A DNA stretch of 64,000 nucleotides from Piliocolobus tephrosceles (taxonomy: Eukaryota; Chordata; Mammalia; Primates; Cercopithecidae): positions 197,978,390 through 198,042,389 of the forward strand of contig NC_045434.1 in assembly GCF_002776525.5 (NCBI RefSeq), written 5' to 3'. This document shows, piece after piece, positions 23,085-34,730 of this stretch. A program made the translations under genes and the position numbers. Below the pieces are notes generated by a model. It was not told the DNA's origin and ran no database searches. It was given only the letters and a program-made list of their open reading frames with translations. The first letter of the stretch is position 1, and every line of letters starts with the position of its first letter.

Positions 23085-23149
23085 TAACTGACTGGTACCA
23101 GTACTGTGGCCTGGGGGTTGGGGACCCCTGATCTAGAGTGTGAGGAAAA

Positions 23150-23580
23150 CAAGGCTTAGAGGTGAAGGGATGGGTTCTGGAGTCAGATAGACAAGATCTA
23201 AATTCTGGTTCTATTGCTCTCCAGCTATGTGACTTGTTTTTTTTTTTTTTGAGACAGATTCTGCCTCCCAGGCTCAAAAGATCCTCCTGCCTCAGCTCCC
23301 AGGGTAGCTGGGACTACAGGTGCGTGCCATCACGCCTGGCTAATTTTTTTGTAGAGATAGGGTTTCTCCATGTTACCAAGGCTGGCCTCAAACTCCTGGG
23401 CTCAAGCGGCCTGCCTGCCTTGGCCTCCCAAAGTGCTAGGATTACAGGCGTGAGCCACCGTGCCCGGCCTATGTGACCTTTGTGGGCTTTGGTTCCTTCA
23501 TCTATAAAATGGGAGAAGAATGCCCAGGAACACAGGTGGAAGAATTAATGAGATGCAGTAAGGGCTCAGTGCTGGAATTA
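23150..23580 (+). mobile_element. MIR interrupted by an Alu
   Basis: GGTTCTGGAGTCAGATAGAC before the Alu. CCTTCATCTATAAAATGGGA after it. Confidence 0.72.
23237..23468 (-). mobile_element. Alu with internal deletion, inserted in a MIR
   Basis: Flanked by CTATGTGACTT and CTATGTGACCTT, its target duplication. Confidence 0.83.
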
Positions 23581-23634
23581 CAGGCCGGAGCCACCGCACC
23601 CAGCCTGTATGAAAGTTTTAAGAATTAGAATCAG

Positions 23635-23942
23635 GCCGGGCACTGTGGCTCACGCCTATAATTCCAGCACTTTGGGTAGGCCAAGGCAGATGGATCGCTT
23701 GAGCCCAGAAGTTCAAGACCAGCCTGGGTCAATGACAAAACCCAGTCTCTACAAAAATTTTTTTTTTAATTAGCCAGCCATGGTTTCACGCATCTGTAGT
23801 CCCAGCTACTTGGGGGGCTAAGGTGGGAGGATTGCCTGAGCCCAGGAGGTCAAGGCTGCAGTGAACTGTGATCATGCCAGTGCACTCCAAGCCTGGGCGA
23901 CAGTATGAGACCCTGTCTTTAAAAAAAAAAAAAAAAAAAAAA
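23635..23942 (+). mobile_element. Alu (AluJ-like)
   Basis: Sense Alu with a long A-tail. AGAATCA flanks both sides. Confidence 0.83.
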
Positions 23943-24000
23943 ATCAGAATCACTTTGCTTTAAAACAGATCTTTCAGATAATAAGAGCAGAGCTACGGCA

Positions 24001-24286
24001 GTCAGGCACGGTGGCTCACACCTGTAATCCCAGCACTTTGGGAGGCTGAGGCTGGCGGATCACCTGAAGTTGGGAGTTCGAGACCAGCCTGATCAACGGG
24101 ATGTAGTAGAGAAACCCCGTCTCTACTAAAAGTACAAAAATTAGCTGGGCATGGTGGCGCATGCCTGTAATCCCAGCTATTCGGGAGGCTGAGGCAGGAG
24201 AATCACTCAAACCTGGGAGGTAGAGGTTGTGGTGACCCAATATCATGTCATTGCATTCTAGCCTGGGCAACAAGAGCAAAACTCCA

Positions 24287-24325
<39 letters not shown>
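24001..24325 (+). mobile_element. Alu with a 39-base A-tail
   Basis: Sense Alu. AGAGCAGAGCTACGG/AGTAGCTCT flanks are weak. The tail is the longest pure A-run here. Confidence 0.85.
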
Positions 24326-24328
<3 letters not shown>

Positions 24329-24359
24329 GCTCTATCCGTAGCTATTAAAGAGAAAAACA

Positions 24360-24525
24360 GTATTTGTTGAGGATTTACTATGTACCAGGCATGGCACTAA
24401 GCCTGGTTAGAGGTCCTGTCTCATCTAATCCTCACAGCATTATGAGGTAAATACTATTATTAACCCAATTTCACAGGTAATGAAACAGATGCACAGAACA
24501 ACTGAGTTTGTTCATTGACTTTCAT
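24360..24525 (-). mobile_element. MIR
   Basis: TTTACTATGTACCAGGCATG, AATCCTCACAGCATTATGAG. Confidence 0.75.
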
Positions 24526-24559
24526 TCATTCACTCACCAAACGAATGCCTCACCTGTGC

Positions 24560-25240
24560 CAGGTCTTGGGACTTCCCCAATACACAAAGTAGACAAAGGC
24601 CCAAGTCGCCTGCTGTTGAAGGACTAGAAAGTGGGTTCCCTAGGACCCTTGGGGGAGCACCTTCAGAGCCCAAGTGCATGACCAGGATGGAACCGGATCC
24701 TCACGAAGTAGGGAGTTTCCTGCCACTGACTTGCTGGGAAGGAATTCCCACTTGGGATGAGCTGGGGCCAGAGGACAGCAGGAGCCCTGTAGCGGTTCTT
24801 CAAGTTCTGCAATCCTACAGGGAACCTCTGAGCACTGAATCAGAGCCTCCCACTTCCAGGAGAAAAGATGGGGAGGAGGAAAAGGGAAAGGGGAAGAAAG
24901 AGCATGGAGGAGCCGGAGGGGCAGGACTGACCTCAGGGCATCAGCTCCGCGGCAGCCACCCAGGCCCGGGTGCCACCTAGTGGAAGGCTCAGAAAACGAA
25001 GGGAAGGCCAGAGAGAGAGACGGATGAGTGTGTCGCTGGACTAGCTCAGGAGCCCTACCTCAGTGTCCCAGACCCCGCTGAATAACGACACTGGATATAG
25101 TGAAATTTAAGACTCTTTTCCCCTGCATTTTGACCTCTCTGAAGTCGGATACGTCTTACAATGAATGTAGTGGTGGTTTAATAGGTGGTGGTGCATCCTA
25201 CAGTTACAAGTATCTAAGATTTGATGAAACACTGAAAACT
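24560..25240. other. Intergenic stretch, nothing recognised
   Basis: A 100-codon open frame (24678-24980) is rich in Gly/Glu/Lys from purine-rich DNA (GGGGAGGAGGAAAAGGGAAA). I see no conservation signal or splice context that supports a gene. Confidence 0.4.
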
Positions 25241-25405
25241 CATTGATGGAGCCCTTGTGGCATGCCAGGCATGAGCTAAGTCCTCTACCTGTATAATGTT
25301 ATTCAATCCATGCCCATTTTACAGAAGAGGAAATGGAGGCTGATGGAGGTGAACTCACGTGCCCAGGTCTCACAGTTAAGTATGTCTGTGGCTGAGAAGC
25401 TGGCT
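25240..25405 (-). mobile_element. MIR
   Basis: GCCCATTTTACAGAAGAGG, then AAATGGAGGCTGATGG. Confidence 0.72.
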
Positions 25406-25554
25406 GCAGGATACTGCTGACCATTGCTACACTGCACAGCTCCCATCTCTGTGTCACCAGTCACCTCATTTTATCACTGCCTGAGTGTCCCCTGGCTCGC
25501 ACCCCCGACCCCTGCTCATATGCCATGATCTCCACTGGGACAGGGCCTGTGTTT

Positions 25555-25640
25555 CACTTGTCTCATTTAATCCTCACAAAAACCCTGTGAGGGTAGGTGC
25601 CATCACTACCATTTGACCTACAGAGGTTAGAGTTTAAGTA
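25555..25640 (-). mobile_element. MIR fragment
   Basis: TTTAATCCTCACAAAAACCC, then TGTGAGGGTAGGTGCC. Confidence 0.65.
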
Positions 25641-25653
25641 AATAGAAGCATCT

Positions 25654-26365
25654 GGCTGGGTGTTGTGGCTCATGCCTGTCATTCCAGCACTTTGGGAGGC
25701 CAAGGTGGGCATCTCAGTTGAGGCCAAGATTTCCAGACCAACCTGGCCAACATGGCAAAACCCTGTCTCTACTAAAAATACAAAAATTAGACTGGGCATG
25801 GTGGCTCACGCTTATAATCCTAGCACTTTGGGAGGCCAAGGTGGGTAGATCACCTGAGGTCAGGAGATCATGCCACTGCACTCCAGCCTGGACAACAGAC
25901 AACTCTGTCTCAAGAAAAAAAAAAGACATCTAAAATTATTTTTAAAAGACTGGGTAAGAAATATACAATGGGGAGGACTGTGGCCGTGTTTTGTTGTTGG
26001 CATAGGGGTAACTTCTATTTATTTTCCAATTTTCCTGGCCGTAGAAAACACTTTTAAAATGTATGCTATAGCCAGGCACGGTGGCTCATGCCTGTAATCC
26101 CAGCACTTTGGGAGGCCAAGGTGGGCGGATCACCTGAGGTCGGGAGTTCGAGACCAGCCTGACCAACATGGAGAAACCCATCTCCACTAAAAATACAAAA
26201 TTAGCCGGGCGTGATGGCGCATGGCTGTAATCCCAGCTACTCGGGAGGCTGAGGCAGGAGAATCCCTTGAACCTGGGAGGTGGAGGTTTCGGTGAGCTGA
26301 GATCGCACCATTGCACTCCAGCCTGGGCTACAAGAGCAAACTCCATCTCAAAAAAAAAAAAAAAA
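25654..26365 (+). repeat. Source copy of a composite Alu-Alu-unique-Alu block
   Basis: The order is an Alu left half (25654-25787), a second Alu with an internal deletion (25788-25924), about 146 bp of non-Alu sequence (25925-26070) and a third Alu (26071-26365). The third Alu has an exact 10-bp duplication GTATGCTATA (26061-26070 and 26366-26375). AGCATCT/GACATCT flank the first pair. The same block recurs at 26687-27550. Confidence 0.88.
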
Positions 26366-26686
26366 GTATGCTATACTTCTAGTTCATAATATGCCCAGTG
26401 AAAAAAGAATATTAAATAAAAGAATATTAAATATTATGTGTATCTGGTATGATCCTGATATTTGTAGCTATGAATATACTTATAGAGAAAAAACCTGACT
26501 CATTTTATATATTAGAGAGGAGCTCAGGGTGGGTTGGGTGTAGCCAGGTAGGACATTTGACCTAGGACAGGTGTCTTTGATTATATTAGGATGGTGGGAT
26601 TGCCAATAATTTTTCTCTAGATTTTTATGTTTTCCAAATTCTCTAAAAACGAGCATGTCTTTTTAAAATTAGAAAATATCATATTA

Positions 26687-27550
26687 GTCCAGGTGCGGTG
26701 GCTCATGCCTATAATTCCAGCACTTTGGGAGGCCGAGGCAGGCAGATCACTTGAGGCCAGGGGTTCCAGATCAACCTGGCCAACATGGCAAAATCCTGTC
26801 TCTACTAAAAATATAAAAATTAGGCTGGGCACAGTGGCTCATGCCTGTAATCCTAGCACTTTGGGAGGCTGAGGCGGGTGGATCACCTGAGGTCAAGGAG
26901 TTGGAGACCAGCCTGGTCAACATGGTAAAACCTTGTCTCTACTAAAAAATACTTAAAAAAAATTAGCTGGGCATGGTGGCACACGCCTGTAATCCCAGCT
27001 ACTCGAGAGGCTGAGGCTGGAGAATCAGTTGAACCTGGGAGGTAGAGGTTGCAGTGAGCCAAGATCACGCCACTGCACATGCCAGCCTGAGCAACAGAGG
27101 GAGACTCTGTCTCAAAAAAAAAAAAAAAAAAAAAAAAAGGGCATCTAAAATTATTTTTAAATGATTGAGTCAGAAATATACAATGGGGAGGACTGTGGCC
27201 GTGTTTTGATGTTGGCATAGGGGTAACTTTTATATTCCAATTCTCCTGGCCATAGAAAACACTTTTAAAATGTATGCTATAGCCGGGCACAGTGGCTCAT
27301 GCCTGTAATACCAGCACTTTGGGAGGCCAAGGCAGGCGTATCACCTGAGGTCAGGAGTTTGAAACCAGCCTGACCAACATGGAGATACCCTGTCTCTACT
27401 AAAAATACAAAATTAGCTGGGTGTGCTGCTCAGGAGGCTGAGGCAGGAGAATCGCTTGAACCTAGGAGGCGGAGGTTGCGGTGAGCTGAGATAGCACCAT
27501 TGCACTCTAGCCTGGGTGACAAGAGCGAAACTCTGTCTCAAAAATAAAAT
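26687..27550 (+). repeat. Second copy of the composite block with its own target duplication
   Basis: The same elements occur in the same order as 25654-26365: an Alu left half (26687-26822), a complete second Alu (26823-27138), about 143 bp of shared non-Alu sequence (27139-27281) and a third Alu (27282-27550). The block begins exactly at an Alu 5' end, ends in an A-rich tail, and is flanked by AATATCATATTA (26675-26686 and 27553-27564). Confidence 0.88.
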
Positions 27551-27613
27551 ACAATATCATATTAAATGCATTTATAAGTCCAAAAATGATTTGGACAAGA
27601 AAGAACATTCCAG

Positions 27614-27895
27614 GCTAGGTGCAGTGGCCCACCCTGTGAGCCCAGCATTTTGGGAAGCCAAGGTGGGAGGATAGCTTGAGCTTAGGAGTTTGAGACTAGC
27701 TTGGGCAACAGGGCCAAACCCCATCTCTACCAAAAATACAAAAATTAGCTGGGCCTGGTGGTATACGCCTATAGTCCCAGCTACTCAGGAGGCTGAGGTG
27801 GGAGGATGACTTGAGTCCAGGAGGCGGAGGGTGCAGTGAGCCGAGATCACGCTATCGCACTTCCACCTGGGTGATAGAGTGAGACTCTGCCCTAC
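27614..27895 (+). mobile_element. Alu (AluJ-like)
   Basis: Diverged sense Alu with a C-rich tail CTACCCCCCCA. Confidence 0.8.
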
Positions 27896-28438
27896 CCCCC
27901 CAAAAAAGGACATTCTGGGCAGAAACAGCAAGAAGCAAGAAAAGCAAAAGAAAGAAAGTGGGAAATCCCAGGGTATGAGCCTTGAACCAGCCCTGAGCAC
28001 CTGGCGGATGCTCGGCAAATCCCTACTACCTGGGTGGGTCCCACCAGTTAGGCTTTGCCACCTCCCTCTGGTTGGCTGCAGAAGCCAAAGCCCCCACGTT
28101 TAAAATGCCAGAAGCCCCTGGCCTGGATGTGCACTGAGGAGGGTCTTGGTGAAGGAACACACACTGAACTTAATAAGGACTGTTGTTTCACACCCTTTTC
28201 CCAGGTGCAGCTTTTCCCTCCACGTTACCAGTGTCCACTGGAAACCACTTCTCCTACTGCAGACGACCTGGCTAACCTCACCTGGTCTTTGTTTCCTTGA
28301 CTACAACAGAAGTTGGGCAATTTTACAAGCACCCTGGCTGAGGCAGTGTGACAGAGTAGGAAAGTGCCGGGGCCATGGCTTTACTATGGTGTGTGGGAGT
28401 GTGAGGATCTTGGGCTAGTTAGTTCCTGGTTTTAGACC

Positions 28439-28731
28439 TTTTTTTTTTTAAGATGGCGTCTCACTCTGTCACCCAGGCTGGAATGCAATGGTGTGATCTC
28501 GGTTCACTGCAACCTCAAACTCCTGGGTTCAAGTGATTCTCCTGCCTCAACCTCTCTAGTAGCTGGGATTACAGGCGCCCGTCACCATGCCCAGCTAATT
28601 TTTTGTATTTTTAGTAGAGACGGGGTTTCACCATGTTGGTCAGGCTGGTCTCCAACTCCTGACCTCATGATCTGCCCGCCTTGGCCTCCTAAAGTGTTGG
28701 GATTACAGGCATGAGCCACTGCACCTGGCCT
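28439..28731 (-). mobile_element. Alu
   Basis: Antisense Alu ending CACTGCACCTGGCC. Confidence 0.85.
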
Positions 28732-28784
28732 GGCTTGAGACTTTTTTACAGGGACAAGGACTAGGCTAGATCAGTGGTTTCACT

Positions 28785-29070
28785 TTTTTTTTGAGGGGGG
28801 GGGGCTGTAGATTCTTTTATTCAAGTTAAATCCAATGGGGGAAGCCCCAAAGTTAAAAAAAAAAAAAAAAAATCAAAGCAGAGCCGATTACTTGCATGAG
28901 GATTAATGGTATCATCTCAATCCTTAACAAAGACAGGTCCTACTAGTGGCTCTATTTTACAGAGAAAGTTTGAACTATAACTTTCTCCTTACGGCTCTGC
29001 AGACCAGTTTAAAAACTGGCAGCCTACATATCTATAAAGTAGATAGTTTCGATTTTGTTAACTACAAACT
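28785..29070 (-). other. Tail-like segment and MIR-like sequence, origin unresolved
   Basis: On the minus strand AACTTGAATAAAAGAATCTA is followed by a C-run and A9, which looks like the 3' end of a polyadenylated transcript. Upstream, 28885-28985 resembles a decayed MIR. A T-run and a G10 run (28795-28804) are also present. I cannot name a parent gene. Confidence 0.35.
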
Positions 29071-29081
29071 GCATTAGAATA

Positions 29082-29376
29082 CTTTTTTTTTTGAGAGGGA
29101 GTCTCGCTGTGTTACCCAGCAGGCTGGCATACAGTGGCACAATCTCGGTTCACTGCAAACTTCACCTGCAAGGTTCAAGCAATTCTCCTGCCTCAGCCTC
29201 TTGAGTAGCTGGGATTACAAGGTGCCCACCAGCACACCTGACTAATTTTTGTGTTTTCAGTAGAGACGGGGTTTCACCATGTTGGTCAGGCTGGTCTTGA
29301 ACTCCTGACCTTGTGATCCGCCTGCCTCGGCCTCCCAAAGTGCTAGGATTACAGGCATGAGCAATTGCGCCCAATC
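29082..29376 (-). mobile_element. Alu
   Basis: Antisense Alu. TAGAATACTTTT flanks both it and the following Alu. Confidence 0.85.
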
Positions 29377-29387
29377 TAGAATACTTT

Positions 29388-29720
29388 TTATTTTATTTTA
29401 TCTTATTTTTATTTTTATTTTTATTGAGACAGAGTCTTGCTCTGTTACCCAGGCTGGAGTGCAGTGGCACTATCCTGGCTCACTGCAATCTCTGCCTCCT
29501 GGGTTTCAAGTGATTCTCATGCCACAGCCTCCCAAGTAGCTGGGACTACAGGTGTGCAACACCACGCCTGGCTAATTTTTGTATATATATGTATTTTTTT
29601 GGTAGAGATGGGTTTTCACCATGATGGCCAGGTTGGTCTCAAACTCCTGGCCTCAAGTGAACCGCCTGCCTCAGCCTCCCAAAGTCCTGGGATTATACAC
29701 ATGAGCCACCATGTCCAGCT
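29388..29720 (-). mobile_element. Alu with (TTTTA)n tail
   Basis: Antisense Alu. Followed by TAGAATACATTT. Confidence 0.83.
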
Positions 29721-30359
29721 TAGAATACATTTAATATTGCAACCCCTGTACACACAAGCACACACATACATACATGAATATATATACACGATCCATGAAA
29801 CAATACTTAACCTACTATATGCGATTTGGACTCAGATTTACTATTTTCTTTTTCTTTTAATGCTAGTTGTGATCTATTAAATTTTACAATTCACTCATGG
29901 GTCTCCACCTACAGTCTGCGAAACACTTCCTTAAGGTAGCTTCCAGCTAAGGAGTTTACGATTCTGCTGATACTAAGTTGTTCCCTTCATTCTTCCTGCC
30001 CCATGTGGTGAGAGGTATCCATAGCCCTCTGCAAACAGGGTGCTTCTCTTGGGACTCAGCACCCATCAGCTCCTCCTCTCTGATACACCTGAAATGTAAG
30101 GGTTAGCATCTTGGCAGAAACCCCTAGAGAAAAAAAAAAACAAAAAGCTCGGGGCCATCTGAGCTATGCGAGGCATGCAACATTTATCAGGCCCAGAGAT
30201 GTAGAAGCGTGGGACTGTAGTCATCCCTCTTCCCCAAAACCCCATGCTCTGGGGCAACTGTTTGAAGGCATTTTGTTCCTGACTAGCTGCCTCACCCACT
30301 ATCTTCATGCTCCTGGAATTTGTGATACAAAGAATAATGTACGGCCAATTAAGAGCTAA
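29721..30359. other. Intergenic stretch, nothing recognised
   Basis: AT-rich, then unique sequence. Short opposing open frames near 30066-30359 have no recognisable product. Confidence 0.4.
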
Positions 30360-30642
30360 TTTTTTTTTTTTTTTTGAGACGGAGTCTCTCTCTGTTGCTC
30401 AGGCTGGAGTGATCTCACTGCAACCTCCGCTTCCTGGGTTCAAGCGATTCCCTTGCCTCAGCCTCCCGAGTAGCTGGGACTACAGGAGTGCACCACTGCG
30501 CCCAACTACTTTTTGTATTTTTTAGTAGAAACGGAGTTTCACCATGTTGAGCAGGCTGGTCTTGAACTCCTGACCTCGTGATCCACCCGCCTCGGCCTCC
30601 CAAAGTGCTGGGATTGCAGCCATGAGCCACTGCAGCCGGCCC
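30360..30642 (-). mobile_element. Alu with small internal deletion
   Basis: Antisense Alu missing GTGCAATGGC-type sequence near 30412. Confidence 0.83.
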
Positions 30643-30652
30643 CTATTTTTAT

Positions 30653-30945
30653 TTTATTATGTTTTTTTGAGACAGTGTTGCTCTGTCGCCCAGGCTGGAG
30701 TGCAGTGGCGTGATCTTGGCTCACTATGAGCCTCCCAGGTTCAAGCAATTCTCCTGCCTCAGCCTTCTGAGTAGCTGGGATTACAGGCGCGTGCCACCGC
30801 AACTGGCTGATTTTCATATTTTTAGTAGTTACGGGGTTTTGCCATGTTGGTCAGTCTGGCCTCAAACTCCTGATCTCAGACGATCTGCCTGCCTCGGCCT
30901 CCCAAAGTGCTGGGATTACAGGCATGAACCACTGTGCCCGACCGA
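30653..30945 (-). mobile_element. Alu
   Basis: Antisense Alu ending CTGTGCCCGACC. Confidence 0.83.
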
Positions 30946-31650
30946 GCTTATGTGATAAATGTGATAAATTCTTGGTAAACAATTTCAGAACTGCCTCTTC
31001 TTTATTCCTTAGAAAGACCCATTTGTAACTGCTGCTAATTGGAGTGTATATTTAGGACAACCTGAATCTATCCTCTTGGGTAGCCAACCTCAAGCTCTGG
31101 GCTCTGTACATAATCCTAGCTTTTGAATCTCGTTATTCAAGCTTGACATTCTTATAATTACGAAAACCTGCCAACCTGCTACATATTGACAAATGTGAAA
31201 CGTTTTTGCCAAGAGCTTTGGAAAAACCTGTACTTCAGATCCTACTGTGAACCCGAATATCTGAGACAGGTCTCAATCAATTTATAAAGTTTATTTTGCC
31301 AAGGTTAAGGATATGGCCATGACAGCCTCAGGAGGTCCTAATGACATGTGCCCGAGGTGGCATGGGTACAGCTTGCTTTTATGCATTTTAGGGAGCCATG
31401 AGACATCAATCAATATGTGTAAGATGCACATTGGTTCAGTCTGGAGAGGCGGGACAACTCAAAGCAGGGTACAAGAGGAGGTTCCAGGTGATAGGTAGAT
31501 AAGAGACAAAAACAGTTGCATTCTTTTGAGTCTTTGATTAGCCTTTCACTGAATACACAATTTACATGTGACAGGAGAGTAGAGAAATAGTCACCTAAGT
31601 TTTAGTTTGGCTCAGTGAGTATACATTTTTACATAAAAAAAATAGGGCAG

Positions 31651-31945
31651 AGGGGCTGGGTGCAGTGGTTCACGCCTGTAATCCTAGCACTTTGGGAGGC
31701 TGAGGCTGGTGGATCACTTGAGGCCAGGAGTTCAAGACCAGCCTGGGTAACATGATGGAACCCCCGTCTCTGTTAAAAATACAAAAAATTAGCTGGGCAT
31801 GGTGGTATATGCCTGTAGTCCCAGCTGCCTGAGGTGGGAGGATTGCTGGAATCCCGGAAGCAGAGGTTGCAGTGAGCTGAGATTGCACCTCTACACCCCA
31901 GCCTGGGTGACAGAGGGAGACCCTGTCTCAAAAAAAAAAAGAGGG
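31651..31945 (+). mobile_element. Alu nested in the 31.2-32.9 kb LTR
   Basis: Sense Alu, GGGCTGGGTGCAGTGG to AAAAAAAAAA. Confidence 0.83.
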
Positions 31946-32127
31946 AAGCAATCCAATATGCGTTTGTCTCAGGTGGCCACTGGGACGACTGTCTCTCCTG
32001 TACTTGTGAAGATGAGCAATCAATGTACATAGCCAGGGTGAAATTCAACATAACTGTTTTATAGTGAAGATGTTGAGGGCCACAAGGAATTTCCTCGTTG
32101 GCAAATTGTTAGGGAAGTATGTAGCCT

Positions 32128-32437
32128 TTTTTTTTTTTTTTTTTTTTTTTTGAGACGAAGTCTAGCTCTGTCGCCTAGGCTGGAGTGCAGTGGTGCTGCC
32201 GCCTCGGCTGGCTGCAAGCTCCGCCTCCCGGGTTCCCGCCATTCTCCTGCCTCAGCCTCCCGAGTAGCTGGGACTACAGGCACCTGCCACCATGTCTGGC
32301 TAATTTTTTATATTTCTAGTACAGACGGGGTTTCACTTGTGTTAGCCAGGAGGGTCTCGATCTCCCCACTTCGTGATCCGCCCTCCTCAGCCTCCCAGAG
32401 TGCTGGGATTACAGGCATGAGCCACCGTGCCAGGCCA
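32128..32437 (-). mobile_element. AluY-like nested in the LTR
   Basis: Antisense copy flanked by AGTATGTAGC on both sides. Confidence 0.87.
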
Positions 32438-32582
32438 GTATGTAGCTTTTTTTTTTTTTTTTAATCTTTGCAGCTATCTCATTTAGAAATAAAATGGGAG
32501 GCAGTTTTACCTGATGCAGCTCCCGGCTTGACTTTTCCCATTGGCTTAGTGATTTTAGTGTCCCGAGGTTTATTTTCTTTTC

Positions 32583-32876
32583 TTTTTTTTTTTTGAGATG
32601 GAGTCTCGCTCTGTCGCCCAGGCTGGAGTGCAGTGGCCGGATCTCAGCTCACTGCCAGCTCCGCCTCCCGGGTTTATGCCGTTCTCCTGCCTCAGCCTCC
32701 CGAGTAGCTGGGACTACAGGCGCCCGCCACCTCGCCGGCTAGTTTTTTGTATTTTTTAGTAGAGACGGGGTTTCACCATGTTAGCCAGGATGGTCTCGAT
32801 CTCCTGACCTCGTGATCCGCCCGTCTCAGCCTCCCAAAGTGCTGGGATTACAGGCTTGAGCCACGGCGCCTGGCCC
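32583..32876 (-). mobile_element. Young AluYR-like copy nested in the LTR
   Basis: Has the CCACCTCGCC and GGCTTGAGCC variants. Flanked by CCGAGGTTTATTTTC on both sides. Confidence 0.87.
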
Positions 32877-33060
32877 CGAGGTTTATTTTCCTTTCATGCT
32901 ACCAATTCATCATATTAGGAGCACAGCAGTAACAGTCCCTACAAGTCAAAGGGTAATGTTTGGTGTGAACTAAGATGGGTCTTTCAAACAAAAAATATGG
33001 GAATCTTACAGTTGATCTTTCAGGATTGAGCAGAGTTGGGGCCTCAAAATATGCCTGTAT

Positions 33061-33163
33061 GTAGGAGGATCGCTCGATTCTGGGAGGTGGAGGTTGCAGT
33101 GAGCCAAAATTGAGCCACTGCACTCCAGCCTGGGCAAGAGTGAGACCCTGTCCGAAAAAAACA
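33061..33163 (+). mobile_element. Alu 3' fragment
   Basis: 5'-truncated sense Alu, AGGAGGATCGCTCG to the A-tail. Confidence 0.75.
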
Positions 33164-33169
33164 GCCTGC

Positions 33170-33462
33170 AGGGTGTGGTGACTCACATATGTAATCCCAG
33201 CACTTTCAGAGGGTGAGGCGGGCAGATTCCTTGAACTCAGGAGTTTGAGACCAGCCTGGGTAACATGGCGAAACCCCTTCTCTTCTAAAAATACAAAACA
33301 TTAGCTGGGCATGGTGGCGTGCACCTGTGGTCCCAGCTACTTGGGAGGCTGAGGCAGGATGATCCTTTGAACCCAGGAGTTCGAGGTTCAAAGCACAGTG
33401 AACTATGATCATGCCACTGCACTCCAGCCTGGGTGACAGTGTTCTAAAAAAATAAAAAATTA
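33170..33462 (+). mobile_element. Alu (AluJ-like)
   Basis: Diverged sense Alu with tail AAAAAAATAAAAAA. Confidence 0.8.
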
Positions 33463-33573
33463 ATGCCATGCAATTTTCAACTTCTAAACTTGGATTTCTT
33501 GGAATAATAAGCTACACCCTAAAACCCAGTGTTTTCCTAACAACCGCACATTTGGGTGGTGTTTCTATATTCA

Positions 33574-33867
33574 CTTTTTTTTCTTTTCTAAGACAGGGTC
33601 TCGTTCTGTCACCCAGGCTGGAGTGCAGTGGTGCAAACACGGCTCATTGCAAGCCTCGACTTCCCAGGCTCAAGTGATGCTCCTGCCTCAGCCTCCCGAG
33701 TACCTGGGACTACAGGCACACACCACTATGCCTGGATGATTTTTGTATTTTTGTAGAGAAAGGTTTCATCGTGTTGCCCAGGCTGGTCTCAAATTCCTGG
33801 GCTCAAGTGATCCGCCTGCCTTGGCCTCCCAAAGTGTTAGGATTATAGATGTGAGACAACATGCCCC
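33574..33867 (-). mobile_element. Alu (AluJ-like)
   Basis: Antisense Alu. CTATATTCACT and CTACATTCACT flank it. Confidence 0.85.
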
Positions 33868-33949
33868 ACCCTACATTCACTATCTTATATGACTGTTATA
33901 ATACTAGAAGTTGGATAGGTATATTGAGGAAAATATTGGGTTATTATTA

Positions 33950-34240
33950 TTATTTTTTTTTTGAGACAGAGTCTTGCTCTGTCGCCCAGGCTGGAGTGCA
34001 GTGGCACGATCTTGGCTCACTGCAACCTCCGCCTCCCAGGTTCAAGCAATCCTCCCGCCTCAGCCTCCCAAGTAGCTTGGACTACAGGCGCGTGCCACCA
34101 CGCCCAGCTAATTTTTGTATTTTTAGTAGACATGGGGTTTCACCATGTTGGCCAGGATGGTCTCGATCTTCTGACGTCGTGATCAACTCCCCTCAGCCTC
34201 CCAAAGTGCTGGGATTACAGGCATGCGCCACCACGCCCAG
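33950..34240 (-). mobile_element. Alu
   Basis: Antisense Alu with GAAAATATTGGGTT/GAAAATACTGGGTT flanks. Confidence 0.87.
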
Positions 34241-34730
34241 CTGAAAATACTGGGTTCTTTATCAGATGGTAGGAGGGACAATATTAATTAGAAGTGCACC
34301 TACCAGTTACCTTAAGTCACACTCTCCCTGAGTCTCCTGATGCTGTTTATAAAATGGGAACACATTTTGGTTTGGCCATCGTTCCCTATCCCCAACCTCC
34401 ACATATGGGTATGAGAGTACTACAAATACCATCAGCTCTGTTCTACAGACTCTGAACCCAGCCCTGGATCTAATCCTATAGCCACAACTTCAGAAACATG
34501 TTCATGCAGATACAAATCAGCTTAAAATGGCATTGAGGAATACCAGCACGTGAAAAGATGCTCACCATCACCAGCCATGTGGCAAATGCATATCAAACAC
34601 AGTGAGATAGCACTTCACACCCACTAGGATGGTTATAATCAAGATGACAGATAATGACAAGTATTGACAAGGACATGGGGAAACTGGAGTCCTCATATAC
34701 TGATAGTAGGAATGTAAAATGGTGCAGCTG

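Larger units (their letters stand above)
22534..23130. mobile_element. MER1-type hAT (Charlie) element split by Alus
   Basis: The left end CATCAGTCCCCAAAC and the right end GGGGTTGGGGACCCCTG are imperfect terminal inverted repeats. Flanking CTCTAGAG (22526-22533) and ATCTAGAG (23131-23138) fit the 8-bp hAT target duplication. The element is non-autonomous with no transposase. Alu pieces occupy 22724-23084. Confidence 0.8.
31246..32896 (-). mobile_element. Old endogenous retroviral LTR split by three Alus
   Basis: The fragments 31246-31650, 31946-32127, 32438-32582 and 32877-32896 join into one LTR-like sequence. It starts TGTGAACCCGAATATCTGAG and ends TTTATTTTCCTTTCA. Reversed, it reads like a primate LTR with an AATAAACTTT-type signal and a CTGAGACCTGTCTCAG-like end. 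One + Alu and two - Alus are nested inside. The family is not named because I cannot check it. Confidence 0.65.
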
